From Pseudomonas sp. NFACC02 (GTDB lineage: Bacteria; Pseudomonadota; Gammaproteobacteria; Pseudomonadales; Pseudomonadaceae), in assembly GCF_900110765.1 (NCBI RefSeq), contig NZ_FOEO01000008.1, positions 1 through 64,000 on the forward strand: DNA of 64,000 nt. The letters run 5' to 3'. The notes below the pieces were generated by a model, which was not told where the DNA came from, did no database searches, and was given only the letters and a program-made list of their open reading frames with translations. The first letter of the stretch is position 1; every line of letters starts with the position of its first letter. A program made the translations under genes and the position numbers. Shown one piece after another: positions 1-10,182 of this stretch.

Positions 1-501
1 GGGCACTTTTGGTTACTTTTGGTGCCTTTTCAAAAGTGACCCGCCGGAGGGGCGGAAAGGTGAATCGGCGCCACCCGAGAAAATGGATCTGCCCACCCTC
101 CCAATGCCAAACCCAACAAACCACACGAATCCAACAAACCCAACAAACCCAACAAACCCACCCACCGCGCACCTCAAAAACTAAAAAGCCCTGACATCGT
201 CTACGTTTGGCATGCCCCCAAGTCGCGTTCAATGGAGCCTGAATTCTCTCGGTAAGAAGATCAGAAGCGAGATCGGAAGCAGACCGCTGCGCTGTGCGCC
301 AGATCGAGGGCAAGCGCGCTCCCTACGCCCCCCGGGCAGAAGCATTACCGCAACGCACCACCTGACGACCGGCCAGATACTTTCTGCAAAACCCCCAGAC
401 GCTAACTACACTCCAGATGCCTCGCTGCCGCTTGACCGACGGGGCTGTCACGTCTGCGATTCGTTCGCCGCGTTTTCAATTAGAAAAAGTCTGGAGCACC
501 T
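1..501. other. Non-coding stretch with a short tandem repeat
   Basis: I see no credible gene here. Positions 131-159 hold a run of near-perfect 9-base units (ccaacaaac), preceded by a looser copy. The remainder reads as intergenic DNA. The short open frames lack ribosome-binding sites and protein-like composition. Confidence 0.5.
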
Positions 502-750
502 ATGTCGTTTACCCCTGAATTGGTTGCCGAACTGGAAATCCTGTCACTGTTCAACCTAAGCAATACCCAGGAGGGTCTTAAAGTCCACCACGTGGCTGCT
601 CCCACCGCTGTTGCCGCTGCCAAACGACTCTTTGAAAAAGGCCTGACGACACAGGTCGACGGAGGCTATCTGACCAGTCTGGGACTGGATGCCGCCGAGC
701 ACGCTCAATCGCTGCTGATCATTCTGACCACCGCCCAGGAAGCGGCCTGA
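502..750 (+). CDS. Small conserved protein, TIGR02647 family
   Basis: An 82-residue protein that resembles the TIGR02647 family of short conserved proteins found in Pseudomonas and relatives; its function is unknown. The start ATG is preceded by GGAG at good spacing. The sequence is soluble and mostly helical, opening MSFTPELVAELEILSLFNLS and containing a conserved-looking TQEGLKVHH segment. It stands alone between non-coding DNA and cyaA, in the same direction. Recognition of the family is from memory of its typical opening, so moderately confident. Confidence 0.7.
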   Translation: MSFTPELVAELEILSLFNLSNTQEGLKVHHVAAPTAVAAAKRLFEKGLTTQVDGGYLTSLGLDAAEHAQSLLIILTTAQEAA

Positions 751-953
751 AATCGTCGCACCGCGAAACCTTTTTCATGCCTCATGAAATAAAGGTTTCG
801 CGCCCCCTTCATTTGTAAGATGCTGCGCCGATAAAATTCTGGCGCCAGAAAAAAGACAACCATCGCGTTATCAGCAGCCATCGGATGCTGATCCTTCTTT
901 CCTGTCGTCTTGTTCGCCACCCCAGCAGTGCCGCTCGCCGGCTTTGAGTCGCG

Positions 954-3803
954 ATGACGCGTAGTTTTGAAATTCGCCCCGATCTGGATGAGGGCATCGA
1001 CCGTAAGGTCCTCAGCCAGTTGCGCAACCGCTTCCTGACCCTCAACGAAGGGCGGCTCGCGCGTGCCAACGAAGGTTTATCTACGCGCCAACAGTCCGTA
1101 CTGGCGCTGTTGCCGCTGTTTTTTCACGTTAACCATCCTTTGCTGCCCGGCTATGTGTCGGGTACGACGCCCGCTGGCGTGTCCCACTACGAACCTGATG
1201 CGCAGGCGTTGGCCGAAGCGCAGCGCCTGACGCGCTCCTTCTCCTACAAGCCCCGTCGCGGCAACCCTCCAATGCCCATCCATGGCATTTTCCTGATGGG
1301 CAGCCTGGGCACGCTGGCTCAGGCCGAGCAAAGCGACATGGACGTCTGGATCTGTCACGACACGAACCTGTCGCCCGACGCGGTCCTTGAGCTGCGCAAA
1401 AAATGCCAGGCGCTGGAAACCTGGGCAGCGACCATGGGCGCCGAAGCGCATTTTTTTCTTATTGATCCCGAGCGGTTTGTTCTGGGCGAACGCGATGCAC
1501 AGCTGAGCGGCGAAGATTGCGGAACGACGCAGCACTATCTGCTGCTCGACGAGTTCTATCGCACGGCGATCTGGTTGGCGGGTCGCACACCCCTCTGGTG
1601 GCTGGTGCCCGCTTACGAAGAGACACGTTACGCCGAGTACACCCACACGCTCCTGTCCAAGCGATTCATTCGAGAAGACGAAGTGCTCGATCTGGGCAAC
1701 ATGTCGCACATTCCGCCCGGCGAGTTCATCGGTGCCGGGCTCTGGCAGCTGTTCAAGGGCATTGAGTCGCCCTACAAATCCGTGCTCAAGCTTTTGCTGA
1801 CCGAGGTCTATGCCAGCGAACACCCGCAGGTGCAGTGCCTGAGCATGCGCCTCAAACAGCAGGTGTTTGCCCGAAACGTCGACCTGGACGAACTCGATCC
1901 TTACATGATGGTGTACCGCCGGATCGAGGAATACCTGCGGGCCCGAGGCGAGCCCGAACGCCTGGAACTGGTCAGGCGCAGCCTCTACCTCAAGGTGAAC
2001 AAAAAGCTCACCGGCTTGCCGCGCCAGCGCACCACGAGTTGGCAACGTCAGCTGCTGGAGCGGCTGGTCAAAGAATGGAAATGGGACGAGCGTCAGTTGG
2101 CCCTGCTCGACAGCCGCAGCCAGTGGAAGGTGCGACAAGTATCCAGCGAGCGCCGCGCTTTGGTCAGCGAGCTCAACTACAGCTATCGCTTCCTGACCCA
2201 GTTCGCGCGTACGCAAAACGCGATCAGCTCCATCAACAAGCGCGACCTGAACGTGCTCGGCCGTCGACTGTATGCCGCGTTCGAGCGAAAAGCGGGCAAG
2301 GTCGAATTCGTCAATCCGGGCATCTCTCCAGACCTGGCCGAAGACACCTTGACGCTCGTGCAATCACCGAACAAGCGTGAACCCGGCAAATATCAGTGGG
2401 GTTTGTACAACGGCAATCTCGGTGCCCATGAGTGGGAAGCCTTTGCGCCGATCAAGCGCAGCCGCGAGCTACTGGAGCTTCTGACCTGGTGCCATCGCAA
2501 TAACGTGATCGACAGCGGCACCCGACTCGCGTTGCATCCCGGGACCAGTGACCTGACCGAATTCGAGCTGTTCAATCTTCAGGGTGCCTTGCAGCAAAGC
2601 ATCCCGACACCGCTGGGCATGGTTCACGAGGAGGTGTTGCTCAAACCAAGCGTGCCCTGCGAAATCCTGCTGCTGGTCAATGTGGGGGTGGATCCGCTCA
2701 AGCATCACAAAGACCTGAACATCCTGATGACCACCGAGCGCACGGATTCGCTGAGCTATGCCGGGGTGCGGGAAAACCTGGTGCTGACCTTCGACCAGAT
2801 CACCCTCAACAGCTGGAACGAGGTGCTGGTCAGCCGCTTCGACGGTCCCCATGCGCTGCTCGACTGCCTCACCGAACTGCTCAACAACTTGCCCGACACC
2901 TCACCCGACCCCGTCATCCGCGTGCGCTGCTTCTGCCATAACCGGGCACCTGCGATTGCGCAAAGGGTCGAGGAACTGGTCAACACGGCGCAGTTGCTGC
3001 TGGCCCGAAACCTGAATCATCGTTATCTGATCCAGGTTCAGCACCACTATCACGTGCTGGAAATGACGCCGGGGCAAGTCGCCCACGTTGCAATCGACAA
3101 CCTGACGGCGCTTTACGACTACCTCGGCGAAGAACTGCCAACCTACAGCCCGATCCACCTGGACCCGCATGCGCTCGATGACAATGACCTGTCGCTGATC
3201 ATTCCTCACGGTCAGCCTGAGTGCATTCAGGTGTTTTACCGGATCAACGAGCCGCAGGCCGATCTGTACGTACTCGATGAACACAATGCCCTTTGGCATC
3301 AGCGTCTGCCGTATCACGACGAATCCAGTCTGATGATGCCGTTGCAGCGCTTTCTGCAGTCATTGATGTATCGACGTGGCGCGCGCTTGCCGCTGGACAA
3401 TCCACTGGAACCCTCGTCGCTGGAGACGTTGTATTACCGGATCACCCCGGACGGCGCCGGCCGGGCACGGCGCATCGAGCAACGACTGGCGCCGGTCATG
3501 CCCACCGACAAACCGTTTTACGACGTTCAGGCCATCGTCGAGGAAGCCTCTCCCAGCCAGGTCAGCGTGACGCTCTACTGCGACGGCATGGAATTTTCAG
3601 AGCTTGAATTCGGCGAGCAACTGTACAGCGTCGTCGCGCGCAAAATCCTCGATCAGCGCAGCGAGCCGCAACGCTACCGCTGCTACATCACCGACCTGGA
3701 TCTCTCGGGGATACTGGGGGACACGCGAGGACAGACCATTCTGTTCCTGCGCTACAAGGCGGAGCTTGAGAAGTCGCTGAATGAAGCGATGGATGAGGCT
3801 TGA
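954..3803 (+). CDS. cyaA: Class I adenylate cyclase
   Basis: Makes cyclic AMP from ATP and so feeds Crp/Vfr-type regulation; it acts in the cytoplasm. The 949 residues match the length of class I (enterobacterial-type) cyclases. The N-terminal catalytic part carries the family signature around residues 115-135 (GSLGTLAQAEQSDMDVWICH), a nucleotidyltransferase-fold GS...D-x-D motif with the metal-binding aspartates in SDMDVW. The long C-terminal part is the regulatory region of the family. Gene order (cyaA followed by cyaY, lptM, lysA, dapF, xerC) agrees with other Pseudomonas genomes. No truncation is seen. Several long antisense frames across it are shadows. Confidence 0.97.
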   Translation: MTRSFEIRPDLDEGIDRKVLSQLRNRFLTLNEGRLARANEGLSTRQQSVLALLPLFFHVNHPLLPGYVSGTTPAGVSHYEPDAQALAEAQRLTRSFSYKPRRGNPPMPIHGIFLMGSLGTLAQAEQSDMDVWICHDTNLSPDAVLELRKKCQALETWAATMGAEAHFFLIDPERFVLGERDAQLSGEDCGTTQHYLLLDEFYRTAIWLAGRTPLWWLVPAYEETRYAEYTHTLLSKRFIREDEVLDLGNMSHIPPGEFIGAGLWQLFKGIESPYKSVLKLLLTEVYASEHPQVQCLSMRLKQQVFARNVDLDELDPYMMVYRRIEEYLRARGEPERLELVRRSLYLKVNKKLTGLPRQRTTSWQRQLLERLVKEWKWDERQLALLDSRSQWKVRQVSSERRALVSELNYSYRFLTQFARTQNAISSINKRDLNVLGRRLYAAFERKAGKVEFVNPGISPDLAEDTLTLVQSPNKREPGKYQWGLYNGNLGAHEWEAFAPIKRSRELLELLTWCHRNNVIDSGTRLALHPGTSDLTEFELFNLQGALQQSIPTPLGMVHEEVLLKPSVPCEILLLVNVGVDPLKHHKDLNILMTTERTDSLSYAGVRENLVLTFDQITLNSWNEVLVSRFDGPHALLDCLTELLNNLPDTSPDPVIRVRCFCHNRAPAIAQRVEELVNTAQLLLARNLNHRYLIQVQHHYHVLEMTPGQVAHVAIDNLTALYDYLGEELPTYSPIHLDPHALDDNDLSLIIPHGQPECIQVFYRINEPQADLYVLDEHNALWHQRLPYHDESSLMMPLQRFLQSLMYRRGARLPLDNPLEPSSLETLYYRITPDGAGRARRIEQRLAPVMPTDKPFYDVQAIVEEASPSQVSVTLYCDGMEFSELEFGEQLYSVVARKILDQRSEPQRYRCYITDLDLSGILGDTRGQTILFLRYKAELEKSLNEAMDEA

Positions 3804-4221
3804 GGGCCTATTGGACCGGCATCATCGCGGCATGAAACTCCGTAGTAATTGTCTTCCTCACACCACATGTGCAGCCTCTCTGGAGGCTTTGATTCTGCCC
3901 GCAGGGCGTAGGAGCGTGGCTTGTCCCGCGATCTGGCGCGAAGCGGCAGTAACGTCAGGCAACTCGGTGTGTCAGCTAGACCGCATCAGCCGGGTTTGCT
4001 GCCGGTTCCCGGCAGATCGCGGGACAAGCCACGCTCCTACGCCCTCCGGGCATCCGCCGTTCTGCGGACATGTGCTTTTGATTCTGGCCGTAGGCCGTAG
4101 CCGGCTTACTGTGGGCCGGAGTCGGACGAATTCAGCGTGTCAGTCAGCTCACTCATACTGACCCACCGCGTTCGCCAGCAAGCCGGCTCCTACAATCAAT
4201 CGCGGCGCTTGGGACCTGGGG
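3804..4221. other. cyaA-cyaY intergenic region with REP-like palindromes
   Basis: About 420 bases without a gene. It holds a perfect 31-bp inverted repeat (listed separately), followed by further GC-rich sequence of the type seen in Pseudomonas intergenic repeats. In P. aeruginosa the rnk gene lies near here, but no rnk-like frame is visible. Confidence 0.6.
3905..4043. repeat. Perfect 31-bp inverted repeat (REP/BIME-like)
   Basis: The arm at 3905-3935 is the exact reverse complement of the arm at 4013-4043, with 77 bases between them. Both contain GGAGCGTGGCTTGTCCCGCG or its complement. This is the look of a Pseudomonas REP doublet (BIME) lying between convergent genes (cyaA + strand, DUF1289/cyaY - strand). 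It could act as a transcription attenuator or a target for a REP-associated transposase. Confidence 0.8.
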
Positions 4222-4443
4222 TTAAGCCCCTGCCCGACGCTGGTCGGCCTGTCGCACAATCTCTCTTCTGCGCTCATCCGTCGCCGCGCGCCATTCGCGG
4301 ATGTCTTCGACGTGCCGGAAGCACCCCGTACACACTTTGTCCTCGTCCAGCCGGCATACGCTGATGCAAGGCGATGGAACAGCCGGGCTGACGTTGCTGA
4401 ACAGCGGTTTCGGCGGTCTGACAGGGGCGGAACTTGCCGTCAT
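4222..4443 (-). CDS. DUF1289 domain protein
   Basis: A 73-residue protein with the DUF1289 pattern: SPCISVCRLDEDKVCTGCFR at residues 24-43, with four cysteines (C-x3-C-x7-C-x2-C) likely to bind a metal, followed by EIREW-type helix residues. Function is unknown; the family is a small cysteine-cluster protein. Its ATG overlaps the cyaY stop codon (TAATG), so it should be translationally coupled to cyaY. This pairing makes a link to iron or Fe-S metabolism plausible, but that is inference. Confidence 0.85.
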   Translation of the reverse strand: MTASSAPVRPPKPLFSNVSPAVPSPCISVCRLDEDKVCTGCFRHVEDIREWRAATDERRREIVRQADQRRAGA

Positions 4444-4799
4444 TAGCGATTGCCGTCGCTATGACCGTCAATGGCGTCGAACTCGATTTCGACACCGGCC
4501 TGCTTCAGCGCCAGACGCTGAAGCATTTCGCCTAAAAGCTCCTCGCTTTTGTCGCACACCCAGCGTTTCTCTTCTTCGTCATAGTCGAAGTGGAAACCAC
4601 CGTCGACCGCTGCCAGCCACAACTGACGCAGCGGCTCCTGACGACTGAAGATGAACTGAGTGCCGTTTTCAAATTTCACGGTCAGCACACCGGCCGAGCT
4701 CTCAAGGTCCAGATCAAGACCGCTGTCGTCGAAAATATCCTCGAGCTTTTCTTGGGTGGCATCCACCAGGTCGTGAAAGCGGGCTTCGGTCAAACTCAT
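4443..4799 (-). CDS. cyaY: Iron donor protein CyaY (bacterial frataxin)
   Basis: A 118-residue frataxin homologue. Frataxins bind iron through acidic residues and modulate Fe-S cluster assembly on IscU/IscS. The protein opens [20 protein letters not shown], has the acidic first helix ([14 protein letters not shown]), the strand [20 protein letters not shown] and the conserved WLA....GFHFDY and W...........L motifs. A longer frame upstream (to 4913) lacks frataxin-like sequence, so the ATG at 4799 is chosen; this gives the usual family length. It is followed immediately by the DUF1289 gene. Confidence 0.95.
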   Translation of the reverse strand: MSLTEARFHDLVDATQEKLEDIFDDSGLDLDLESSAGVLTVKFENGTQFIFSRQEPLRQLWLAAVDGGFHFDYDEEEKRWVCDKSEELLGEMLQRLALKQAGVEIEFDAIDGHSDGNR

Positions 4800-5038
4800 T
4801 GCAGGAACCTCGAAAGTGTCTACGGATGGCGCAGCGACGCACGATACGGTCGCTCCCCGGCAATTGCAAAGCATACCCGCCCAATTGCCATCCGCTGCGC
4901 CAAAAAACCGCACAGTGTTTACATGGTTATCCGGTCAATGCGTCAAAGCCCCGCCGGACGGGAACTCCAGCGCATAGGCAATCTGTAGGCTGGTCGGTAT
5001 ACTCGGGCGCAATTAATGCTTATACAAAGGATTTCGCC

Positions 5039-5197
5039 ATGAAGCGCCTGATTTCCTCCCTGGCCGCGCTCCTCGCTGTAGCGTGCCTGGTCTCTGCCTG
5101 CGGTCAAAAAGGTCCTCTGTACCTGCCCGATGATGAACAGTCCAACGCCCCGGGCGCTCAGAACCAATCGCACTCGCACAAGCACTCGACCTACTAG
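5039..5197 (+). CDS. lptM: LPS translocon maturation lipoprotein LptM (YifL/LppL)
   Basis: A 52-residue lipoprotein. The signal peptide [21 protein letters not shown] ends in a lipobox (LVSAC, lipidated Cys21), followed by the family hallmark GQKGPLYLP. LptM assists oxidative folding of the LptD outer-membrane LPS translocon in E. coli. A longer in-frame extension exists upstream but would bury the signal peptide, so the ATG at 5039 is used. It opens the lysA-dapF operon, as in other pseudomonads. Confidence 0.92.
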   Translation: MKRLISSLAALLAVACLVSACGQKGPLYLPDDEQSNAPGAQNQSHSHKHSTY

Positions 5198-5206
5198 GGA
5201 TTGACC

Positions 5207-6454
5207 ATGGACGCCTTCAACTACCGCGACGGTGAGCTGTTCGCGGAGGGAGTTGCATTGTCTGCCATCGCCGAGCGCTTCGGCACGCCGACGTATGTCT
5301 ACTCCCGCGCGCACATCGAAGCACAATACCGCGCCTATGCCGACGCTCTGAGCGGCATGCCGCATCTGGTCTGCTTCGCGGTTAAAGCGAACTCCAATCT
5401 GGGCGTCCTCAATGTCCTGGCCCGTCTCGGCGCCGGTTTCGACATCGTTTCCCGTGGCGAACTGGAGCGCGTGCTGGCCGCCGGCGGTCAGGCCGACAAG
5501 ATCGTTTTCTCGGGTGTCGGCAAGACCCGTGACGACATGCGTCGGGCGCTTGAAGTCGGCGTTCATTGCTTTAACGTCGAATCCACCGACGAACTGGAGC
5601 GCCTGCAGGTCGTGGCCGCCGAAATGGGCGTACGTGCCCCGGTGTCCCTGCGCGTGAACCCGGACGTCGACGCGGGCACTCACCCGTACATTTCCACCGG
5701 CCTTAAAGAAAACAAGTTCGGCATCGCCATCGCCGACGCCGAAGACGTCTACATCCGCGCTGCGCAGTTGCCGAACCTGGAAGTCATCGGCGTCGATTGC
5801 CACATCGGTTCGCAACTGACCACGCTGTCGCCGTTCGTCGATGCGCTGGATCGCCTGCTGGATCTGGTCGATCGCCTCGGCGACTGCGGCATTCAGCTTC
5901 GTCACCTGGATCTGGGTGGCGGTCTGGGCGTGCGCTATCGCGATGAAGAGCCGCCCCTGGCAGGCGACTACATCAAAGCCGTGCGCGAACGCCTTGAGGG
6001 CCGCGATCTGGCACTGATGTTCGAACCGGGCCGCTTCATCGTGGCAAACGCCGGCGTGCTGCTGACCCGTATCGAGTACCTCAAGCACACCGAGCACAAA
6101 GACTTCGCCATCGTTGATGCGGCCATGAACGACCTTATCCGCCCGGCGCTGTACCAGGCCTGGATGGATGTCACGGCCGTTCAACCGCGCGATGGCGCCA
6201 AGCGCATGTACGATATCGTCGGTCCCATCTGCGAAACCGGCGATTTCCTGGCCAAGGAACGCGAACTCGCGCTCGCCGAGGGCGACCTGCTCGCTGTTCA
6301 CTCCGCCGGGGCTTATGGCTTCGTGATGAGCTCCAACTACAACACCCGCGGCCGTACTGCCGAGGTATTGGTCGATGGGGATCAGGCGTTCGAAGTGCGT
6401 CGTCGTGAAACCGTGACTGAGCTGTTTGCCGGCGAAAGCCTGCTGCCGGAGTAA
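5207..6454 (+). CDS. lysA: Diaminopimelate decarboxylase
   Basis: PLP enzyme that decarboxylates meso-diaminopimelate to L-lysine, the last step of lysine synthesis. The fold type III PLP site is visible: [13 protein letters not shown] contains the Schiff-base lysine (about residue 62), and downstream come HIGSQ, the phosphate-binding GGGLGV, and EPGRF. Near the C terminus, [14 protein letters not shown] holds the conserved Tyr of the substrate site. The ATG at 5207 gives 415 residues; a TTG two codons upstream is possible but less likely. It follows lptM by 9 bases and precedes dapF by 4. Confidence 0.97.
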   Translation: MDAFNYRDGELFAEGVALSAIAERFGTPTYVYSRAHIEAQYRAYADALSGMPHLVCFAVKANSNLGVLNVLARLGAGFDIVSRGELERVLAAGGQADKIVFSGVGKTRDDMRRALEVGVHCFNVESTDELERLQVVAAEMGVRAPVSLRVNPDVDAGTHPYISTGLKENKFGIAIADAEDVYIRAAQLPNLEVIGVDCHIGSQLTTLSPFVDALDRLLDLVDRLGDCGIQLRHLDLGGGLGVRYRDEEPPLAGDYIKAVRERLEGRDLALMFEPGRFIVANAGVLLTRIEYLKHTEHKDFAIVDAAMNDLIRPALYQAWMDVTAVQPRDGAKRMYDIVGPICETGDFLAKERELALAEGDLLAVHSAGAYGFVMSSNYNTRGRTAEVLVDGDQAFEVRRRETVTELFAGESLLPE

Positions 6455-6458
6455 TCCC

Positions 6459-7289
6459 ATGCTGCTGCGTTTTACCAAGATGCATGGCCTGGGTAACGAT
6501 TTCATGGTGCTGGACCTCGTGAGCCAGCACGCGCACATTTTGCCCAAGCACGCCAAGCAATGGGGTGATCGACACACCGGCATCGGTTTCGATCAACTGC
6601 TGCTGGTTGAAGCGCCGAGCAATCCGGATGTGGATTTTCGCTATCGGATTTTCAATTCCGACGGGTCCGAAGTCGAACAATGCGGCAACGGCGCGCGCTG
6701 CTTCGCCCGCTTCGTGCTGGATAAGCGCCTGACGGCCAAAAAGCAGATCCGGGTCGAAACCAAGAGCGGCATCATCGAACTGGACATCCGTAACGACGGC
6801 CAGATCAGCGTCAACATGGGTGCGCCGCGCCTGGCGCCGGCAGACATTCCCTTCGATGCGCCGCAACAGGCCACCCGGTATACGCTGGATGTCGAAGGTG
6901 AAAGTGTCGAAATCGCTGCGGTGTCGATGGGTAATCCCCATGCGGTGCTGCGGGTTTTCGACATCAACAATGCCCCCGTTCACAGCCTCGGCCCGAAGAT
7001 CGAAAACCACCCACGCTTTCCGGCCCGTGTGAACGTCGGTTTCCTCCACGTCGTAGACCGCCACCGCGCACAGTTGCGCGTCTGGGAGCGTGGGGCGGGA
7101 GAAACCCAGGCCTGCGGCACCGGCGCCTGCGCAGCGGCGGTAGCCGCTATCAGCCAGGGCTGGATGGAGTCGCCGCTGTTGATCGATCTGCCCGGCGGGC
7201 GCCTGTCCATCGAATGGGCCGGCCCGGGGCATCCTGTGTTGATGACCGGCCCGGCCGTCAGGGTCTACGAAGGCCAAGTACGTCTATGA
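6459..7289 (+). CDS. dapF: Diaminopimelate epimerase
   Basis: Cofactor-independent epimerase that converts LL- to meso-diaminopimelate for peptidoglycan and lysine. The two catalytic cysteines are present: Cys73 in EQCGNGARC and the second in [11 protein letters not shown]. The N terminus is [15 protein letters not shown], typical of the family. The length of 276 residues is standard. The ATG at 6459 is chosen because the upstream in-frame extension lies inside lysA and carries no family sequence. Part of the lptM-lysA-dapF-DUF484-xerC-yigB operon. Confidence 0.97.
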   Translation: MLLRFTKMHGLGNDFMVLDLVSQHAHILPKHAKQWGDRHTGIGFDQLLLVEAPSNPDVDFRYRIFNSDGSEVEQCGNGARCFARFVLDKRLTAKKQIRVETKSGIIELDIRNDGQISVNMGAPRLAPADIPFDAPQQATRYTLDVEGESVEIAAVSMGNPHAVLRVFDINNAPVHSLGPKIENHPRFPARVNVGFLHVVDRHRAQLRVWERGAGETQACGTGACAAAVAAISQGWMESPLLIDLPGGRLSIEWAGPGHPVLMTGPAVRVYEGQVRL

Positions 7290-7302
7290 GTGAGAGTATC
7301 CA

Positions 7303-8040
7303 ATGACCGACCAGCCTCAGACTTCAACCGACACGCCCAGCGAATCGCCTGCCGATAACGCAGTGCCCGCCCTTGAAGCCGAGGCAGTCGCCGCCTGGCT
7401 ACAGCAACACCCGGACTTTTTTGCCGAGCACGACGACCTGCTCACCGCGATGCGCATTCCTCATCAGCGTGGCGACACCGTCTCGCTGGTTGAGCGGCAG
7501 CTGAAACTGCTGCGCGAGCGCAACATTGAAATGCGTCATCGGCTTTCACAACTGATGGACGTGGCGCGCGACAATGACCGTCTCTTCGAAAAAACCCGTC
7601 GCCTGATCCTCACGCTGATGGACGCCAACAGCCTGGAAGACATCGTCATTGCGGTGGAAGACAGCCTTCGTCAGGAGTTTCAGGTGCCTTTCGTCAGCCT
7701 GATCCTGTTCAGCGACAACCCGATGACGGTTGGCCGCTGGGTCAGCAGTGCGGATGCGCAGAAGGCCATCGGTGGGTTGATATCCGGCGGCAAAACGGTC
7801 TGCGGTGCCTTGCGGGAGCACGAGTTGGAGTTCCTGTTCGGGGCGGACCAGAGCAAGGAAGTGGGCTCCACCGCCATCGTCGCGCTCAACCACCAGGGCC
7901 TGCATGGCGTACTCGCCATTGGCAGCCGCGATCCGCAACATTACAAAAGCTCGGTGGGCACGCTGTTTCTCAGCTATATCGCCGATGTGTTGAGCCGCCT
8001 GCTGCCACGCTTCACCAACGCCCTGCGTTCGGTACGCTAG
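7303..8040 (+). CDS. DUF484 family protein
   Basis: A 245-residue cytoplasmic protein of the DUF484 family, a GAF-like fold of unknown function that nearly always sits between dapF and xerC (yigA in E. coli). The N-terminal part has the family pattern [19 protein letters not shown] followed by a helical segment with [13 protein letters not shown]; the rest is the GAF-like domain. It starts 13 bases after dapF and ends 2 bases before xerC, so it belongs to that operon. Confidence 0.93.
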   Translation: MTDQPQTSTDTPSESPADNAVPALEAEAVAAWLQQHPDFFAEHDDLLTAMRIPHQRGDTVSLVERQLKLLRERNIEMRHRLSQLMDVARDNDRLFEKTRRLILTLMDANSLEDIVIAVEDSLRQEFQVPFVSLILFSDNPMTVGRWVSSADAQKAIGGLISGGKTVCGALREHELEFLFGADQSKEVGSTAIVALNHQGLHGVLAIGSRDPQHYKSSVGTLFLSYIADVLSRLLPRFTNALRSVR

Positions 8041-8042
8041 CC

Positions 8043-8942
8043 ATGGAAAGGCAACTGGACGCTTACTGCACACACCTGCGCAGTGAGCGTCAGGTGTCGC
8101 CCCACACCCTTGATGCCTATCGCCGAGACTTGAGCAGAGTGTTGAGCTTCTGCGAGAAACAGAACATCGGCTGCTGGAAGGAACTGGACATCCAGTCCAT
8201 GCGCGGCCTCGTTGCCCGCCTGCACCAGCAAGGTCAGTCATCCCGCAGCATCGCCCGATTGCTCTCCGCCGTGCGTGGCTTTTATCACTATCTGAACCGC
8301 GAAGGCGTCTGCGACCACGACCCGGCCAATGGGCTGGCCCCTCCCAAAGGCGAGCGCCGCCTACCCAAGACGCTGGATGCCGACCGCACGCTGCAACTGC
8401 TGGAAGGCGGCGTAGAAGACGAATTCCTCGCGCGGCGAGATCACGCCATTCTCGAATTGTTTTACTCGTCCGGCCTGCGCTTGTCCGAGCTGACAGGCCT
8501 GAACTGCGAACAGCTGGATCTGGCGGACGGGCTGGTCCAGGTTATCGGCAAAGGCAGCAAGACCCGCGTACTCCCCGTCGGCCGAAAAGCGCGCCAGGCG
8601 CTGGAGGAATGGTTGAAGCAACGCGCGCTGGCCAACCCTCAGGACGACGCGGTGTTCATCAGCCAGCAAGGTCGACGACTGGGACCGAGATCGATCCAGC
8701 TTCGGGTCAAGGCAGCGGGTGAGCGCGAGCTGGGACAAAATCTGCACCCGCACATGCTCCGGCACTCTTTCGCCAGCCACTTGCTTGAATCCTCCCAGGA
8801 CCTGCGCGCCGTGCAGGAGCTGCTGGGACACGCCGACATCACAACGACTCAGATCTACACCCACCTGGATTTCCAACACTTGGCAACGGTGTATGACAGC
8901 GCCCATCCACGGGCCAAACGCAAGGATTCTTCAGAACCATGA
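8043..8942 (+). CDS. xerC: Tyrosine recombinase XerC
   Basis: Site-specific recombinase that, with XerD, resolves chromosome dimers at dif. The 299 residues comprise an N-terminal SAM-like core-binding domain (residues 1-90; [13 protein letters not shown] motif) and a C-terminal catalytic domain. The catalytic residues are visible: Arg in SSGLRLSEL, Lys in GKGSKTR, H-x-x-R in [12 protein letters not shown], His in [13 protein letters not shown] and the nucleophile Tyr in TQIYTHLDF. It overlaps the next gene by four bases (ATGA). A housekeeping recombinase rather than a mobile-element integrase, given the context. Confidence 0.96.
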   Translation: MERQLDAYCTHLRSERQVSPHTLDAYRRDLSRVLSFCEKQNIGCWKELDIQSMRGLVARLHQQGQSSRSIARLLSAVRGFYHYLNREGVCDHDPANGLAPPKGERRLPKTLDADRTLQLLEGGVEDEFLARRDHAILELFYSSGLRLSELTGLNCEQLDLADGLVQVIGKGSKTRVLPVGRKARQALEEWLKQRALANPQDDAVFISQQGRRLGPRSIQLRVKAAGERELGQNLHPHMLRHSFASHLLESSQDLRAVQELLGHADITTTQIYTHLDFQHLATVYDSAHPRAKRKDSSEP

Positions 8943-9634
8943 GCATCAAGCTGATCACCTTCGATCTGGACGACACGCTGTGGCACACCGCACCGGCCAT
9001 TGTCAGCGCAGAAGCCATGCTGCGCGACTGGCTGGCAGAGCATGCGCCGAAACTGGGCCCTGTGCCGGTGGAACACTTGTGGGAGATTCGCTCGCGATTG
9101 GTGGAAGCCGACCCAAGCTTCAAGCACCGAATCAGCGCATTGCGCCGTCGGGTGCTGTTTCTGGCGCTTGAGGATGCGGGTTATGGACACGGCGAGGCAC
9201 AGGACCTGGCAGACCGCGGCTTTGAAGTCTTCCTGCAAGGACGGCATCAGCTGGATATCTTTCCCGAGGTCGTCCCCACACTGGAACAGCTCACCAAGCA
9301 GTACACGCTGGGCGTGGTCACCAACGGCAATGCCGACGTCCGTCGTTTGGGGCTGGCCGACTATTTTGCGTTTGCACTGTGTGCGGAAGATCTGGGTATC
9401 GGCAAGCCCGATCCCGCGCCCTTTATGGAAGCGCTAAAACGCGGCAACGCCGACGCGCGCCATGCCGTGCATGTCGGCGATCACCCCGGCGACGACATCG
9501 CGGGGGCCCAGCAGGCCGGCCTACGCGCGATCTGGTACAACCCGGCGGGCAAACCGTGGGAATCGGACAGATTGCCGGATGCGCAGATCAGGAGTTTGAC
9601 GGAGCTGCCTGGGGTGTTGGCGGGGCTGGCTTGA
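8939..9634 (+). CDS. yigB: HAD-IA family phosphatase (YigB-like)
   Basis: A haloacid-dehalogenase-type hydrolase, 231 residues. Motif I is [10 protein letters not shown] (nucleophile Asp9, acid Asp11), motif II is VVTNGN, motif III has the Lys in [10 protein letters not shown], and motif IV is [13 protein letters not shown]. The position directly downstream of xerC matches yigB of enterobacteria, reported to dephosphorylate FMN/5-amino-6-ribitylamino-uracil phosphate. The substrate here is inferred from synteny only. Last gene of the lptM-lysA operon; a hairpin and the terminator at 9706 follow. Confidence 0.88.
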   Translation: MSIKLITFDLDDTLWHTAPAIVSAEAMLRDWLAEHAPKLGPVPVEHLWEIRSRLVEADPSFKHRISALRRRVLFLALEDAGYGHGEAQDLADRGFEVFLQGRHQLDIFPEVVPTLEQLTKQYTLGVVTNGNADVRRLGLADYFAFALCAEDLGIGKPDPAPFMEALKRGNADARHAVHVGDHPGDDIAGAQQAGLRAIWYNPAGKPWESDRLPDAQIRSLTELPGVLAGLA

Positions 9635-9705
9635 GATTGTTAGTTTGATGCCCTTCGGGCATCAGAGTAAGAAGTCCAAGCAAAACACCTACAAAGCAAA
9701 AGCCC

Positions 9706-9737
9706 AAAAAAAGCCCGCAGCGACAGCGGGCTTTTTT
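9706..9737. terminator. Bidirectional intrinsic terminator
   Basis: A-run, stem AAGCCCGC, 7-base loop, stem GCGGGCTT, T-run. It can serve both the lptM-yigB operon on the + strand and sutA on the - strand, which converge here. Confidence 0.9.
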
Positions 9738-9756
9738 CCAGCAGGTATCAGCACCC

Positions 9757-10089
9757 TTAGATAGGGCGGCTACCGTACTTGTTGTCAGGCTTCTTGGGCG
9801 GATCGGCGACCACGTTGGCCTCCACTTCCTGCACTTTGCCGCCACGGGCGAGGAATTCCTCCATCGCGCGAGCCAGAGCATCACGCTCTTTGTTCTTGGC
9901 CTCTACGCTGGGCAGCTCATCAATCGAGACCGCAGCCTTGGCCTTGCCTTTGGCGGGAGTGACCGAGGCTTCGGGGCTGTCTTCGACATCCGAAACATCT
10001 TCATCGGGAGCAGCCGCAAGCTCCTCACCGTCGTCCTCACCTTCCAGATCGTCTTCCAGACCTTCGTTATCGATGTCGTCGTCGCTCAT
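9757..10089 (-). CDS. sutA: RNA polymerase-binding regulator SutA
   Basis: A 110-residue, highly acidic protein that matches SutA of P. aeruginosa, which binds RNA polymerase during slow growth and promotes transcription of rRNA and maintenance genes. The N-terminal third is disordered and Asp/Glu-rich (DDDIDNEGLEDDLEGEDDGE), followed by a helical core ERDALARAMEEFLARGGKVQEVE and a short tail ending DNKYGSRPI. Monocistronic, ending in the shared terminator. Confidence comes from the characteristic C-terminal helix and tail. Confidence 0.85.
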   Translation of the reverse strand: MSDDDIDNEGLEDDLEGEDDGEELAAAPDEDVSDVEDSPEASVTPAKGKAKAAVSIDELPSVEAKNKERDALARAMEEFLARGGKVQEVEANVVADPPKKPDNKYGSRPI

Positions 10090-10182
10090 GTTCTACCTCA
10101 TGACTTGCGAAAGCAGATTAGTTATAGCCCAGCTGCGCCTAATTTCTAAGACAGCCGGAAAAAATTCAACCGCCGCTGACAA

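Noticed and set aside
131..159. Tandem repeat considered as a CRISPR array
   Set aside because: The units are 9 bases and abut one another; there are no spacers. No CRISPR array or cas gene was seen anywhere in the window.
1077..2363. Open frame of 428 codons on the - strand inside cyaA
   Set aside because: Antisense shadow of cyaA; no start context or motif.
4943..6583. Long open frame (546 codons) on the - strand opposite lysA
   Set aside because: It is an antisense shadow of the well-supported lysA gene in GC-rich DNA, with no ribosome-binding site and no recognisable domain.
8043..8942. XerC considered as the integrase of the genomic island
   Set aside because: It sits in its conserved housekeeping position between DUF484 and yigB, 5.4 kb away from the island boundary, and the island has Tn7-like ends.
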